Shown one piece after another: positions 10,571-21,438 of a DNA stretch of 64,000 nt. Position numbers and translations under genes: made by a program. Location: NCBI GenBank assembly GCA_035476815.1, contig DATILD010000103.1, forward strand, positions 32,696 to 96,695. The letters run 5' to 3'. The DNA is from Methylibium sp035476815 (GTDB taxonomy: Bacteria; Pseudomonadota; Gammaproteobacteria; Burkholderiales; Burkholderiaceae_C). The notes under the pieces are model-generated. The model did no database searches and was not told the origin of the DNA. It was given only the letters and a program-made list of their open reading frames with translations. Position 1 is the first letter of the stretch; each line of letters opens with the position of its first letter.

Positions 10571-10607
10571 GCGGTCGTGCATCGTTCGATGCGTGATGCA
10601 CGACCGC
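10571..10607. repeat. 13-bp perfect inverted repeat between nrdA and nrdB
   Basis: GCGGTCGTGCATC (10571-10583) is repeated inverted as GATGCACGACCGC (10595-10607) around an 11-nt loop. It starts 18 bp after the nrdA stop. There is no T-tract on either strand, so it is not a classical terminator. An RNA processing or stabilising hairpin that sets the nrdA:nrdB ratio is possible. Confidence 0.7.
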
Positions 10608-10625
10608 GTTCGGCGCATCACGCGA

Positions 10626-13520
10626 TCACTGGCAGGCCTCGCAAGTGGGATCGTCGATCGCGCAGAACTTCATGTCGGTCGCCGGTGTCGTGCTCGATGC
10701 CGCGAGCTGCGCGCGCGCGGCCGCGGCCACCGCGTCGATGCCGCCGCCGCTCACCGCGTTGAGCGAACCCGCCTGCACCGTGCTCTTCTCGGCATGCGTC
10801 GCGCCGACGGTGCGCAGGTAGTAGGTGGTCTTCAGGCCGCGCAGCCAGGCGAGCTTGTAGGTCTCGTCGAGCTTCTTGCCCGACGCGCCGGCCATGTAGA
10901 TGTTCAGGCTCTGCGCCTGGTCGATCCACTTCTGGCGGCGCGACGCGGCCTCGACCAGCCACACCGGCTCGACCTCGAACGCGGTCGCGTAGAGCTGCTT
11001 CAACTCCTGCGGCACGCGGTCGATGCGCTGCAGCGAACCGTCGAAGTGCTTCAGGTCCATCACCATCACGTCGTCCCACAGCCCGAGCTTCTTGAGGTCG
11101 CGGACCAGGTACTCGTTGATGACGGTGAAGTCGCCCGACAGGTTGTTCTTGACCGACAGGTTGCTGAACGAGGGCTCGATCGAGGCGTCGACGCCGATGA
11201 TGTTGGAGATCGTCGCGGTCGGCGCGATCGCGATGCAGTTGCTGTTGCGCATGCCGTGCGCGGCGATGCGCGTGCGCAGCGTGCTCCAGTCCAGCGTGGA
11301 CGAGCGATCGACATCGACGTAGCCGCCGCGCTCGCCGGCCAGCATGTCGAGCGTGTCCTGCGGCAGGATGCCGCGGTCCCACAGCGAGCCCTTGTAGCTG
11401 GAGTAGCGGCCGCGCTCCGCGGCCAGTTCGGTCGACGCCCAGTAGGCGTGGTAGCAGACCGCCTCCATCGAACGGTCGGCGTACTCGATCGCCTCCTGCG
11501 ACGCGTAGGGGATGCGCAGCTGGTACAGGCTGTCCTGGAACCCCATGATGCCCAGCCCCACCGGGCGGTGGCGCAGGTTGGAGTCGCGCGCCTTCTTGAC
11601 CGCGTAGTAGTTGATGTCGATCACGTTGTCGAGCATGCGCATCGCCGTCGCGACGGTCTGCTTGAGCTTGGCGTGGTCGATCTGGCCGTCGGCCGTCAGG
11701 TGGCGCGCCAGGTTGACCGAGCCGAGGTTGCACACCGCGATCTCGCCGCCGTTGGTGTTGAGCGTGATCTCGGTGCACAGGTTGGAGCTGTGCACCACGC
11801 CGACATGCTGCTGCGGCGAACGGACGTTGCAGGCGTCCTTGAACGTGATCCAGGGATGCCCGGTCTCGAACAGCATCGACAGCATCTTGCGCCACAGGTC
11901 CTTGGCCGGCACGCGCTTGAAGAGCTTGAGCTCGCCGCGGTCGACCTTGGCCTCGTAGGCGGTGTAGGCCTGCTCGAAGGCCTGGCCGAACTTGTCGTGC
12001 AGGTCCGGACAGGTCGAGGGCGAGAACAGTGTCCAGTCGCCACCCTCGACCACCCGCCGCATGAACAGGTCCGGAATCCAGTTCGCGGTGTTCATGTCGT
12101 GGGTGCGGCGGCGGTCGTCGCCGGTGTTCTTGCGCAGCTCGAGGAACTCCTCGATGTCGAGGTGCCAGGTCTCGAGGTAGGCGCAGACCGCGCCCTTGCG
12201 CTTGCCGCCCTGGTTGACGGCGACCGCGGTGTCGTTGACGACCTTCAGGAAGGGCACGACGCCCTGGCTCTCGCCGTTGGTGCCCTTGATGTGCGAGCCG
12301 AGCGCGCGCACCGGGGTCCAGTCGTTGCCCAGCCCGCCGGCGAACTTGGACAGCAGCGCGTTCTCCTTGATCGCCTCGTAGATGCCGTCGAGGTCGTCGG
12401 CCACCGTCGTCAGGTAGCAGCTCGACAGCTGCGAGCGCCGCGTGCCGGCGTTGAAGAGGGTCGGCGTGCTCGACATGAAGTCGAAGGTCGACAGCACCTC
12501 GTAGAACTCGATCGCACGCGCCTCGCGGTCCACTTCATTCAGCGCCAGCCCCATCGCGACGCGCATGAAGAAGGCCTGCGGCAGCTCGATGCGCTGCTTG
12601 CGCACGTGCAGGAAGTAGCGGTCGTACAGCGTCTGCAGGCCGAGGTAGTCGAACTGCAGGTCGCGATCGGCCTTCAGCGCGGCGCCGAGCCGGTGCAGGT
12701 CGTACTGCAGCAGCTTCTCGTCGAGCAGCTCGGCGTCGACGCCCTGCTTGATGAAGCCGGGGAAGTAGTCGGCATAGCGCGCGTGCATCTCGCCCTGCAG
12801 CACCTCGCCGCCGAGGATCTCGCGGCGGATCGTGTGCAGCAGCAGCCGTGCGGTGGCGCGGGTGTAGGACGGGTCCTTCTCGATCAGCGTGCGGGCGGCC
12901 AGGATCGCGGCCTTGTAGACCTCGTCGATCGGCACGCCGTCGTAGAGGTTGCGCTGGGTCTCGGCGAAGATGGGCGCGGCCTTGACGTCGGCGCCGAGAT
13001 CGGCGCAGGCGGACTCGATCAGCGCCCGCAGGCTGGGCATGTCGAGCGGCACGCGCTGGCCCTTGTCGATGACGTGCAGCGTCGAGGCCGGCGCGGCCGG
13101 CGGCTCGGCCTGCTTGGCGCGCTCCTGCGCGCGGCGCTCGCGGTAGAGCACGTAGGCGCGCGCGACCTCGTGGTGGCCGCTGCGCATCAGGCCGAGCTCT
13201 ACCGCGTCCTGGATGTCCTCGATGTGGAAGCTGCCGCCGCTCGGGCGCGAACGCAGCAGCGCGCGCACCACGCTCTCGGTCAGGCCGTCGACCGTCTCGC
13301 GCACGCTGGCCGAGGCCGCGCCCTGGGTGCCATGCACCGCGAGGAAGGCCTTCATCAGAGCCACCGCGATCTTGTTCGGCTCGAACGCCACCACCGCCCC
13401 GTTGCGCCGGATGATCTGGTAGCCGGCATAGGCGGACGGCGCGGTGCGCGGCGCGGGCGCGCCCGCCGCACCGACCGCGGGCAGGCTCGGCGGGGTGGCG
13501 CTGGGGGTGACGGTTTGCAT
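10626..13520 (-). CDS. nrdA: NrdA, class Ia ribonucleotide reductase alpha subunit with two ATP-cone regions
   Basis: The catalytic subunit that reduces ribonucleoside diphosphates. At 964 residues it is longer than the E. coli type (about 760) and close to the Pseudomonas type. An N-terminal ATP-cone (YQIIRRNGAVVAFEPNKIAV, about residues 28-135) is followed by a second cone-like stretch (around VIDKGQRVPLDMPSLRALIE). The catalytic barrel carries SSCYLTTVADD, NLCTEITLNTNGGEIAVCN (with the thiyl-radical cysteine) and the C-terminal redox pair in DDPTCEACQ. The ATG at 13520 follows a GAG/GGGA purine tract. Transcription likely starts near 13797, leaving a leader of about 275 nt. Confidence 0.97.
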   Translation of the reverse strand: MQTVTPSATPPSLPAVGAAGAPAPRTAPSAYAGYQIIRRNGAVVAFEPNKIAVALMKAFLAVHGTQGAASASVRETVDGLTESVVRALLRSRPSGGSFHIEDIQDAVELGLMRSGHHEVARAYVLYRERRAQERAKQAEPPAAPASTLHVIDKGQRVPLDMPSLRALIESACADLGADVKAAPIFAETQRNLYDGVPIDEVYKAAILAARTLIEKDPSYTRATARLLLHTIRREILGGEVLQGEMHARYADYFPGFIKQGVDAELLDEKLLQYDLHRLGAALKADRDLQFDYLGLQTLYDRYFLHVRKQRIELPQAFFMRVAMGLALNEVDREARAIEFYEVLSTFDFMSSTPTLFNAGTRRSQLSSCYLTTVADDLDGIYEAIKENALLSKFAGGLGNDWTPVRALGSHIKGTNGESQGVVPFLKVVNDTAVAVNQGGKRKGAVCAYLETWHLDIEEFLELRKNTGDDRRRTHDMNTANWIPDLFMRRVVEGGDWTLFSPSTCPDLHDKFGQAFEQAYTAYEAKVDRGELKLFKRVPAKDLWRKMLSMLFETGHPWITFKDACNVRSPQQHVGVVHSSNLCTEITLNTNGGEIAVCNLGSVNLARHLTADGQIDHAKLKQTVATAMRMLDNVIDINYYAVKKARDSNLRHRPVGLGIMGFQDSLYQLRIPYASQEAIEYADRSMEAVCYHAYWASTELAAERGRYSSYKGSLWDRGILPQDTLDMLAGERGGYVDVDRSSTLDWSTLRTRIAAHGMRNSNCIAIAPTATISNIIGVDASIEPSFSNLSVKNNLSGDFTVINEYLVRDLKKLGLWDDVMVMDLKHFDGSLQRIDRVPQELKQLYATAFEVEPVWLVEAASRRQKWIDQAQSLNIYMAGASGKKLDETYKLAWLRGLKTTYYLRTVGATHAEKSTVQAGSLNAVSGGGIDAVAAAARAQLAASSTTPATDMKFCAIDDPTCEACQ

Positions 13521-13797
13521 CTCGGGAATCCCTTTCGGTTCTTGTCGGGCGACGGTGGCAATGCGGCGCGGCCTCGACGGCTTCGCTCGTCGAATCCTCG
13601 CGTATTCAGCAGACATGGATGGCCGTGAGGCCTTGCCGGCAGGCGCGGGTGGCGCTCTGACCGGTACCGCCCCGCGCGGCTTCGCGTCGCAGGCTACGAC
13701 GGCACCGCAAGCTGCGTGCCGCCGAGCTGGACACCGCCTCTTGCTCGGGGCGGACGGGCCGCCAGTCGAGGCTGCGGTGAAGCCGAAGCGTGGGCAT
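13521..13797 (-). promoter_or_regulatory. Long untranslated leader of nrdA with a 62-codon upstream ORF
   Basis: Between the predicted transcription start (about 13797) and the nrdA ATG lie about 275 nt with no recognised gene. They hold a 62-codon open frame (ATG at 13794, stop at 13606) rich in Arg and Ser, with no family resemblance I recognise. I could not match a known riboswitch consensus. Attenuation by the upstream ORF or an RNA structure remains possible. Confidence 0.4.
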
Positions 13798-13802
13798 GAA
13801 GA

Positions 13803-13818
13803 ACACTATATCTAGTGC
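13803..13818. promoter_or_regulatory. NrdR box 1, overlapping the nrdA -10
   Basis: ACACTATATCTAGTGC matches the NrdR-box consensus acaCwAtATaTwGtgt at nearly every position. It covers the -10 element of the nrdA promoter. NrdR is the ATP/dATP-sensing repressor of ribonucleotide reductase operons. Confidence 0.85.
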
Positions 13819-13833
13819 CGGTGGGGTTGCCAA
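13805..13833 (-). promoter_or_regulatory. Sigma-70 promoter of nrdAB
   Basis: On the minus strand TTGGCA (13833-13828) and TATAGT (13810-13805) are separated by 17 bp, close to consensus. The two NrdR boxes flank or overlap the elements, so repressor binding would occlude RNA polymerase. Confidence 0.8.
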
Positions 13834-13834
13834 G

Positions 13835-13850
13835 CCACTAGCGATAGTGT
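13835..13850. promoter_or_regulatory. NrdR box 2, upstream of the nrdA -35
   Basis: CCACTAGCGATAGTGT has the dyad CACTA/TAGTG of an NrdR box. Its start is 32 bp from box 1 (16-bp gap), about three helical turns, the usual arrangement for cooperative NrdR binding. Confidence 0.8.
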
Positions 13851-13918
13851 CTCACAGTCACACACCCGCGGCCGATGCGCATGGTCTCTGAGGCTGTCCG
13901 GCGCGCATCGAGGCCGGC

Positions 13919-13934
13919 CGCGCCACGTGGCGCG
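13919..13934. repeat. 16-bp perfect palindrome downstream of ampD
   Basis: CGCGCCACGTGGCGCG is its own reverse complement and lies about 33 bp after the ampD stop. It has no T-tract. It may be part of a transcription end or simply a GC-rich palindrome. Nothing else is recognised in 13851-13966. Confidence 0.4.
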
Positions 13935-13966
13935 AAACCGCTCGCGAGACCGCATCGATGCTCGCT

Positions 13967-14556
13967 TCAGCAGGCCGAGCGACCGCCGGCTGCGGGAAAG
14001 TACCGAGCCGACCAGCCGGTGCTCGCGCGCAACCGCGTCCAGTCGAAACCCGGACCGGGATCGGCCTTGCGGCCCGGCGCGACATGCTCGTGGCCGACCA
14101 CCTCGGACAAGGGCAGCTGCCGCCGCAGCGCGCGCAGCAGCTGTGCGAGCCGCTCGTACTGCGGAGCCTCGAAGGACTCGCCCTCGAGCCCTTCGAGCTC
14201 GATGCCGACGGACCAGTCGTTGCAGTTGTCGCGACCGCGCCAGCGCGAGCGTCCGGCGTGCCAGGCGCGCTCGGTGGTGGCGACGAACTGCAGCAGTTCG
14301 CCGTCGCGCCGCACCACGAAGTGCGAGGACACCTCGAGTCCGCGGATCTGGCCGAAGTAGGGATGCGCGTCCCAGTCGAGGCGGTTGGTGAACAGGCGCT
14401 CGATCGCGTCGCCGCCGTACGCGCCAGGCGGCAGGCTGATCGAGTGGATGATCGCCAGCGTGACCTCGGTGCCGGGCGGCCGCGGCCCGAAGTTCGGCGA
14501 CTCGATGCGCCGCGCGCGCGACCACCAGCCGGCCTGCCAGGCTGGCGCCCGCACCG

Positions 14557-14560
<4 letters not shown>
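13967..14560 (-). CDS. ampD: AmpD, 1,6-anhydro-N-acetylmuramyl-L-alanine amidase
   Basis: A cytosolic zinc amidase of peptidoglycan recycling that cleaves anhydro-muropeptides; in beta-lactamase-inducing species its loss derepresses ampC. The 197-residue protein shows the amidase_2 fold signatures IIHSISLPPGAYGG (first zinc His), RAWHAGRSRWRGRDNCNDWS and GHEHVAPGRKADPGPGFDW (second zinc His and the catalytic Lys/Asp region). The GTG start overlaps the pilR stop as GTGA, placing ampD at the end of the pilS-pilR unit. No ampG, ampR or ampC is in the window. Confidence 0.95.
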
Positions 14561-16148
<1,588 letters not shown>

Positions 16149-16152
<4 letters not shown>

Positions 16153-18026
16153 GAGATCTGGTGCAACCGTGCGTCACCTTCGGCCAGCGAGGCGCGCCGC
16201 ATCGTGACGCTGAACTCGTTGGCATGGCGCGCGCCGTCGCCGCGGCCCCGGTACTCGATGGCCGCGCCGTAACGCTCGCACAGCTCCCGGCAAATGTACA
16301 GGCCGAGGCCGGTGCCGCGGCTGCGCGTCGAGAAGAAGGGCTCGAACAGGTAGCGCTCGGTGTCGGCCGGGATCGGCGCGCCGTCGCTCGCCACCGCCAG
16401 CACCGCCCGGGTGTCGCCGGTCGCGACCAGCTGCACCTGCACCGCGCCGGGCGTGCGGCTGCCGTGGCGCAGGGCGTTGTCGAGCAGGTTGACCAGCACC
16501 CGGCGCAGGTGCTCGCCGTCGAACACGACGCCGAGCGGCTGCGTCGGCAGCTCCACCTGCAGCGCGCTGCCGGGACCGATCGGCAGGCCGACGGTGCGTG
16601 CCCAGTCGCTGCAGATCGCGCCGACCTGGGCCGCCGCGTCGAGCGCCGCGCTCTGCGGCACCGGCCCGGGCGCGACCTCCATCACGTCGTCGACGATGCG
16701 CTTCAGGCGCTCGGCGTTGTCGGTCACCATCTGCGTGAGCTGGCGCTGCTGCGGCGTCGTCGCGTCCTCGGCCAGCAGCGCGTTGGCCTGCATGATCGCC
16801 GCCAGCGGGTTGCGGATCTCGTGCGCGATGCCGGCCGACACGCGGCCCATCGCGGCCAGCTTCTCCTGCCGCACGCGCGCCTGCACGTCGCGCAGGTCCT
16901 CGAGGAAGAGCACGCAGTAGTCCTCGGCCCGGTTGGCACCGCGCCGCTTCGTGAAGCGGCCGCGCACGCGCAGCCGTCGCGTCGCCGGCGCCGCCAGCGC
17001 GACGTCGCGTCCCCCCTCGGGCCACACGCCTTCGGCGAAGGCGCGGTCGATCGCCTTGACCAGCGGCTGCCAGGCCGCCACGCCGGTCAGCGCGAAGCTG
17101 TCGGCCGCGCTGACGTCGGCCTCGCCGAGCAAGGCGCGCGCCGACGGATTGGCGGCGCGCACGCGGCCGGCGCGGTCGACCACCATCACGCCGTCCTGCA
17201 TCTCCTCGAGCACCAGGCGGTTGAGCTGGGCCTGCCGGCGCGCCAGTTCAAGGCTGCCGCGCGCGGTGCGCTCCTCGCGCGCCAGCCGGCCCGCCAGATC
17301 GCCGGACAGCAGCGCGACGACGAACAACCCGCTGCCCGCCAACCCGGCCTGCGTGAGCAGCAGCGCGGCGACCGACCCCGAGCTGCGGTCCAGCCACGCC
17401 GCCGTCAGCAGCACCAGCGTGCCCGCGGCGGCCACGCCCAGCGCCTGCAGCCGCGGCGTCAGCGCGCCGGCCATCAGCGCCGGCAGCACCAGCAGCGCCG
17501 CATAGCCCAGGCCGCCGCGCCCGGCCGCGAGCTGCAGCGCCGCGAACATCAGCACGTCGACGCCGATCGTCGCCAGCCACTGTCGACGCCGCAGCCGCTC
17601 GGCGCCCGCCGCCACCGTGCCGGCGCGCGAGGGCAACAGCCACAGCAGCACGGCCACGAACGCATACACCGCGCACAGCGTCACCGTCAGCTCGCCGCGG
17701 GCGCGCGCGCCGGCCCAGTCGGCCAGCGCCTCGGTCGCGAGCAGCGCGATGCTCAGCGCCGCACGGGCGGCGACGAAGGCGCGGTACAGGCGCTGCAGCC
17801 CGCTCGGCCCGGCGCTCGCGATGCGGCGCGCCTGGCGCGACAGGAAGCGCGAGTCCGGCGCGTCGCTGGCGCGCCACTCGCCGCGGTCGTAGCGCGAGTG
17901 CGCCGCGTCGTCGACGGCGGCCGTGCTGCCGTCGACGTCCGCTTCGTCCTCTCCGTCGATCGGACCGAACCAGGACAGCTCACCGGCATCGGCCGACGCC
18001 GCCGTCCGGCCGGCCCGTGTGGCCAT
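16149..18026 (-). CDS. pilS: PilS-type membrane sensor histidine kinase
   Basis: The partner kinase of PilR. The 625-residue protein has a polar N-terminus (about 60 residues), a cluster of membrane helices (about 75-245), a PAS-like segment (EEMQDGVMVVDRAGRVRAAN), the dimerisation/phosphoacceptor motif VSAGIAHEIRNPLAAIMQ and an ATPase domain (NLLDNALRHG; GTGLGLYICRELC). The N-terminal acidic extension before the membrane domain is longer than in the Pseudomonas protein. The ATG overlaps the upstream small gene's stop as TGATG. The same frame is open far upstream through ccsA-like, but that is a shadow. Confidence 0.9.
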
Positions 18027-18253
18027 CAGCGCGGCCCGCCGCCGGCGAGGCGGTGGGCGTCGCTGCAATACGGCCCGTCGTCGCCGGCGACGGCCTCGTC
18101 GCGCGGCAGGTGCAGGCCGCAGTGACGGCAGCGCACCATCGCCTGGGGATCGGCCGGTGGCGGCGGCGCGGTCGGCGGCCGAGGCCGGGCCGGTCGCGCG
18201 CGCAGCAACCACCATACGACCAGCACGACGGCGACGAGCAGCAGGTACTTCAT
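18026..18253 (-). CDS. Small membrane-anchored zinc-ribbon protein (PP0621-like)
   Basis: A 75-residue protein with an N-terminal membrane helix (MKYLLLVAVVLVVWWLLRA), a Pro-rich linker and a C-terminal zinc-binding-like motif, CRHCGLHLP followed by PYCSDAHR. It resembles the small uncharacterised PP0621 family found beside pilS in beta- and gammaproteobacteria. Overlap with pilS (TGATG) implies coupled translation. Its function is unknown; a role in signalling or pilus regulation is only inferred from position. Confidence 0.8.
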   Translation of the reverse strand: MKYLLLVAVVLVVWWLLRARPARPRPPTAPPPPADPQAMVRCRHCGLHLPRDEAVAGDDGPYCSDAHRLAGGGPR

Positions 18254-18268
18254 GGCCGGCGGGTCCGT

Positions 18269-19084
18269 TCAGCCGACACGGGCCAGCAGCACCTCGAGCA
18301 CGAAGCGCGAGCCGGCATAGGCCAGCAACAGCAGCGCGCCGCCGGCGTAGAGCCAGCGCGTCGCGCGGCGCCCGCGCCAGCCGAACGCACGGCGCCCGCC
18401 CAGCAGGCCGGCGAACACCAGCCAGGCCAGCATCGAGAACACCGTCTTGTGGTCCCAGCGCCAGGGCGAGGCGAACCACCAGCCCAGCACCAGCGTGGCC
18501 GACAGCACGACGAAGCCGGCCGCGACGAAGCGGAAGGTCAGCTTCTCCAGTCCCAGCAGCGGCAGGCCGAGCTGCGCGGCCGGCGCATCGGTGCCGAGCT
18601 GCTTGCCGCGCATGCGGGCCTCGGCGCGCCGCAGCAGCGCGGCATGCAGCAGCGCCGCGCCGAACAGGCCGTAGGAGGCGATGCCCAACACCCAATGCAC
18701 CGGGGCCCAGGGCGACCCGGCGTGCGGCCGCAACTCCCCCGGGAACGCCACGGCCAGCGCGACCGCCGCCGCGCCGAGCACGGCCAGCCAACGCGCCGCG
18801 CCGTACAGCGGCACGTAGCGGCTCTCGATCGCGTAGACCGTGATCACCAGCCACAGCGTCGCCGACAACGCCGGCGCAAAGCCGAAGCGCATGCCGGGTT
18901 CGGCCTCGCCGACGCCGAAGGCATGCAGCAGGATCGCGAGCCCATGGGCGACCCAGCCGACGCCGAGCGCCGTGGCCATCCAGCGCGGCTGGCGCTTCAC
19001 GGCCGCCGTGCCATAGGCCAGCAGCGCCACCGTGCTCGTCGAGACCAGCGGAATCATGCTCGCAGCCGCGGGCGATAAACTCAT
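18269..19084 (-). CDS. CcsA/YpjD-family cytochrome c assembly-like membrane protein
   Basis: A 271-residue polytopic membrane protein with about eight helices. It has the family features HWVLGIASYGLFGAALLHA and the tryptophan-rich stretch WWFASPWRWDHKTVFSML, where the His is a candidate haem ligand. Homologues (E. coli YpjD) also sit next to ffh. It differs from the CcmC and CcmF proteins at 59-63 kb and is not part of that operon. Its molecular role is uncertain. The ATG at 19084 was preferred over a longer frame that would run towards the divergent ffh. Confidence 0.82.
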   Translation of the reverse strand: MSLSPAAASMIPLVSTSTVALLAYGTAAVKRQPRWMATALGVGWVAHGLAILLHAFGVGEAEPGMRFGFAPALSATLWLVITVYAIESRYVPLYGAARWLAVLGAAAVALAVAFPGELRPHAGSPWAPVHWVLGIASYGLFGAALLHAALLRRAEARMRGKQLGTDAPAAQLGLPLLGLEKLTFRFVAAGFVVLSATLVLGWWFASPWRWDHKTVFSMLAWLVFAGLLGGRRAFGWRGRRATRWLYAGGALLLLAYAGSRFVLEVLLARVG

Positions 19085-19179
19085 CCGACAAGTGTAGTGG
19101 CGCGCCCGCGGTGCGCCCTGGCCGCCGGCCGCGCTGCAGCCGTGCCGGCTGCCGACCCGATCCAACCCCGCCCTGCCCG

Positions 19180-20568
19180 ATGGCCTCCGCCCTCTCCGAC
19201 CGCCTGAGCCGACTCGTCAAGACGATGCGCGGCCAGGCCCGCATCACCGAAGACAACGTGCAGGACATGCTGCGCGAGGTGCGCATGGCGCTGCTCGAGG
19301 CCGACGTCGCGCTGCCCGTCGTGCGCGACTTCATCGCCCGCGTCAAGCTCAAGGCGCTGGGCCAGGAGGTGATCGGCTCGCTGAGTCCGGGCCAGGCGCT
19401 GGTCGGCGTGGTGCACAAGGAGCTCGCCGCGACGATGGGCGACGCGGGCCCGGAAGGGGCCGCTTCGCGTCCCGTCGCCGACCTCAACCTCGCGACCCAG
19501 CCGCCGGCGGTGATCCTGATGGCCGGCCTGCAGGGCGCCGGCAAGACCACGACGACCGCGAAACTGGCGCGCCACCTGGTCGGCCGCAAGAAGAAGGTGC
19601 TGACGGTCTCGGGCGACGTCTACCGGCCGGCGGCGATCGAGCAGCTCAAGGTCGTGACGCAACAGGCCGGCGCCGAGTGGTTCCCGTCGCAGGCCAGCGA
19701 CAAGCCGGTGGACATCGCGCTGGCGGCGCTCGACTACGCGAAGAAGCACTACGTCGACGTGCTGCTGGTCGATACCGCCGGGCGCCTCGCCATCGACGAG
19801 GCCATGATGGCCGAGATCCGTGCGCTGCACGCGGCGCTGAACCCGATCGAGACGCTGTTCGTCGTCGACGCGATGCAGGGCCAGGACGCGGTCAACGTCG
19901 CCAAGGCCTTCAAGGATGCGCTGCCGCTGACCGGCATCGTGCTGACCAAGCTCGACGGCGACTCGCGCGGCGGCGCGGCGCTGTCGGTGCGGCAGGTCAC
20001 CGGCGCGCCGATCAAGTTCGCCGGCGTGTCCGAGAAGATCGACGGCCTGGAGGTGTTCGACGCCGAGCGCCACGCCGGCCGCGTGCTGGGCATGGGCGAC
20101 ATCGTCGCGCTGGTCGAGCAGGTGCAGCAGGGCGTGGACGTGGAGGCGGCGCAGAAGCTCGCCGCCAAGGTCAAGTCCGGCGGCGGCTTCGATCTCGAGG
20201 ACTTCGCCCAGCAGCTCGGCCAGATGCAGAAGATGGGCGGGCTGTCGGGCCTGATGGACAAGCTGCCGAGTCAACTGGCCGGCAAGGCCGGGCAGGTCGG
20301 CGCCGCCGACATGGACCGCGCCGAGCGCGAGATGCGCCGCATGCGCGGCATCATCCACTCGATGACCGCGCAGGAGCGCCGCAAGCCCGAACTGATCAAG
20401 GCCGCACGCAAGCGCCGCATCGCCACCGGCGCCGGCGTGCAGGTGCAGGACGTCAACCGCCTGCTCAACCAGTTCGAGCAGATGCAGTCGATGATGAAGA
20501 AGATGCAGGGCGGCGGCCTGATGAAGATGATGAAACGCATGGGCGGCATGAAGGGCCTGCGGCGCTGA
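19180..20568 (+). CDS. ffh: Ffh, signal recognition particle protein (SRP54)
   Basis: The GTPase that binds signal sequences of nascent membrane proteins and docks on FtsY. The 462 residues comprise the N domain (LSDRLSRLVKTMRGQARI), the G domain with GLQGAGKTTTTAKLARHL, DTAGRLAIDEAMM and TKLDGDSRGG, and a methionine-rich M domain ending in MKMMKRMGGMKGLRR. The ATG at 19180 starts the conserved N-domain. Its receptor FtsY is encoded 0.9 kb downstream on the other strand. Confidence 0.98.
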   Translation: MASALSDRLSRLVKTMRGQARITEDNVQDMLREVRMALLEADVALPVVRDFIARVKLKALGQEVIGSLSPGQALVGVVHKELAATMGDAGPEGAASRPVADLNLATQPPAVILMAGLQGAGKTTTTAKLARHLVGRKKKVLTVSGDVYRPAAIEQLKVVTQQAGAEWFPSQASDKPVDIALAALDYAKKHYVDVLLVDTAGRLAIDEAMMAEIRALHAALNPIETLFVVDAMQGQDAVNVAKAFKDALPLTGIVLTKLDGDSRGGAALSVRQVTGAPIKFAGVSEKIDGLEVFDAERHAGRVLGMGDIVALVEQVQQGVDVEAAQKLAAKVKSGGGFDLEDFAQQLGQMQKMGGLSGLMDKLPSQLAGKAGQVGAADMDRAEREMRRMRGIIHSMTAQERRKPELIKAARKRRIATGAGVQVQDVNRLLNQFEQMQSMMKKMQGGGLMKMMKRMGGMKGLRR

Positions 20569-20672
20569 AATGCCGCATACGCCACGCCGGGAGCAGGTTG
20601 TAACGGCTGCGGGCTTGACGGCTGCGCGGTGAGCTCCTAGCGTCGGTTTCCTGGAGCGGGAGAACGACAGTC

Positions 20673-21410
20673 ATGAACCCGATCGTGCTGGTGGCCCTCT
20701 TGCTGGTCCTGGCGCTGGGCCTGTGGTGGTGGCGGCGCGGACGCGGCAATGCCGGCGACGACGGCAGCAGCCGGCCACAGCGCGGCGAGGCGCTCGACAC
20801 CGTGGCCGGCTGGCCGCCCGAGCCGACCCGGCTGCTGACCGCGGTCGAGCGGCGGGCCATGACGATGCTCGAGCACGCGCTGCCCGAGTACATGATCCTG
20901 GCCCAGGTGCCGCTGGCGCGCTTCATCCGCGTGCCGACGCGCAACTCCTACACCGAATGGATGCGCCGCGTCGGCCAGCTGTGCGCCGACCTGCTGGTCT
21001 GCGACGGCAGCTCGCAGGTGGTGGCCATCGTCGAACTGCGGCGCCCGCCGGGCAAGGACACCGAGCGCACCCGCAAGCGCCACGCCCGCATGGACCGCGT
21101 GCTGCGCAAGGCCGGCATCCGCGTGCTGGTCTGGAACGAGGAGGCCCTGCCCCACCCCGACGCGGTGCGCGAGCAGGTGCTGCCCAAGCCCAAGGTCGTC
21201 GAGGCGGCGCCGCCGGTTGCAGCCGCGCCGGTCGCGGCCGCAGCCACGACCGCAGGCGCCGCAGCAGCAGCAGCCGCCGCCGGGAAGCTGCCCTTCGGCG
21301 ACACCGAACCCGATCCCGACGAGGTCTTCGAGCTGCGCGAGCCGCCGGCCTCGACCTGGTTCGACGAGCTCGACTCGGGGCCGACCCCGCTCGACCCGCC
21401 GCGTCGCTGA
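20673..21410 (+). CDS. Membrane-anchored DUF2726 domain protein
   Basis: A 245-residue protein with an N-terminal helix (PIVLVALLLVLALGLWWWRR), a DUF2726-like core of restriction-endonuclease-like fold (LLTAVERRAMTMLEHALPEY through VVAIVELRRPPGKDTERTR to GIRVLVWNEEALP) and an Ala-rich acidic tail. The core keeps a D/E-xK-like pattern, but nuclease activity is not shown. A GGGAG sequence precedes the ATG. It stands alone between ffh and ftsY; function unknown. Confidence 0.75.
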   Translation: MNPIVLVALLLVLALGLWWWRRGRGNAGDDGSSRPQRGEALDTVAGWPPEPTRLLTAVERRAMTMLEHALPEYMILAQVPLARFIRVPTRNSYTEWMRRVGQLCADLLVCDGSSQVVAIVELRRPPGKDTERTRKRHARMDRVLRKAGIRVLVWNEEALPHPDAVREQVLPKPKVVEAAPPVAAAPVAAAATTAGAAAAAAAAGKLPFGDTEPDPDEVFELREPPASTWFDELDSGPTPLDPPRR

Positions 21411-21438
21411 GCGCCTAGAGCCTGCTCACGCGACCGGA

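Noticed and set aside
13521..13797. Cobalamin riboswitch in the nrdA leader
   Set aside because: No B12-box consensus could be matched, and class Ia reductase does not use cobalamin.
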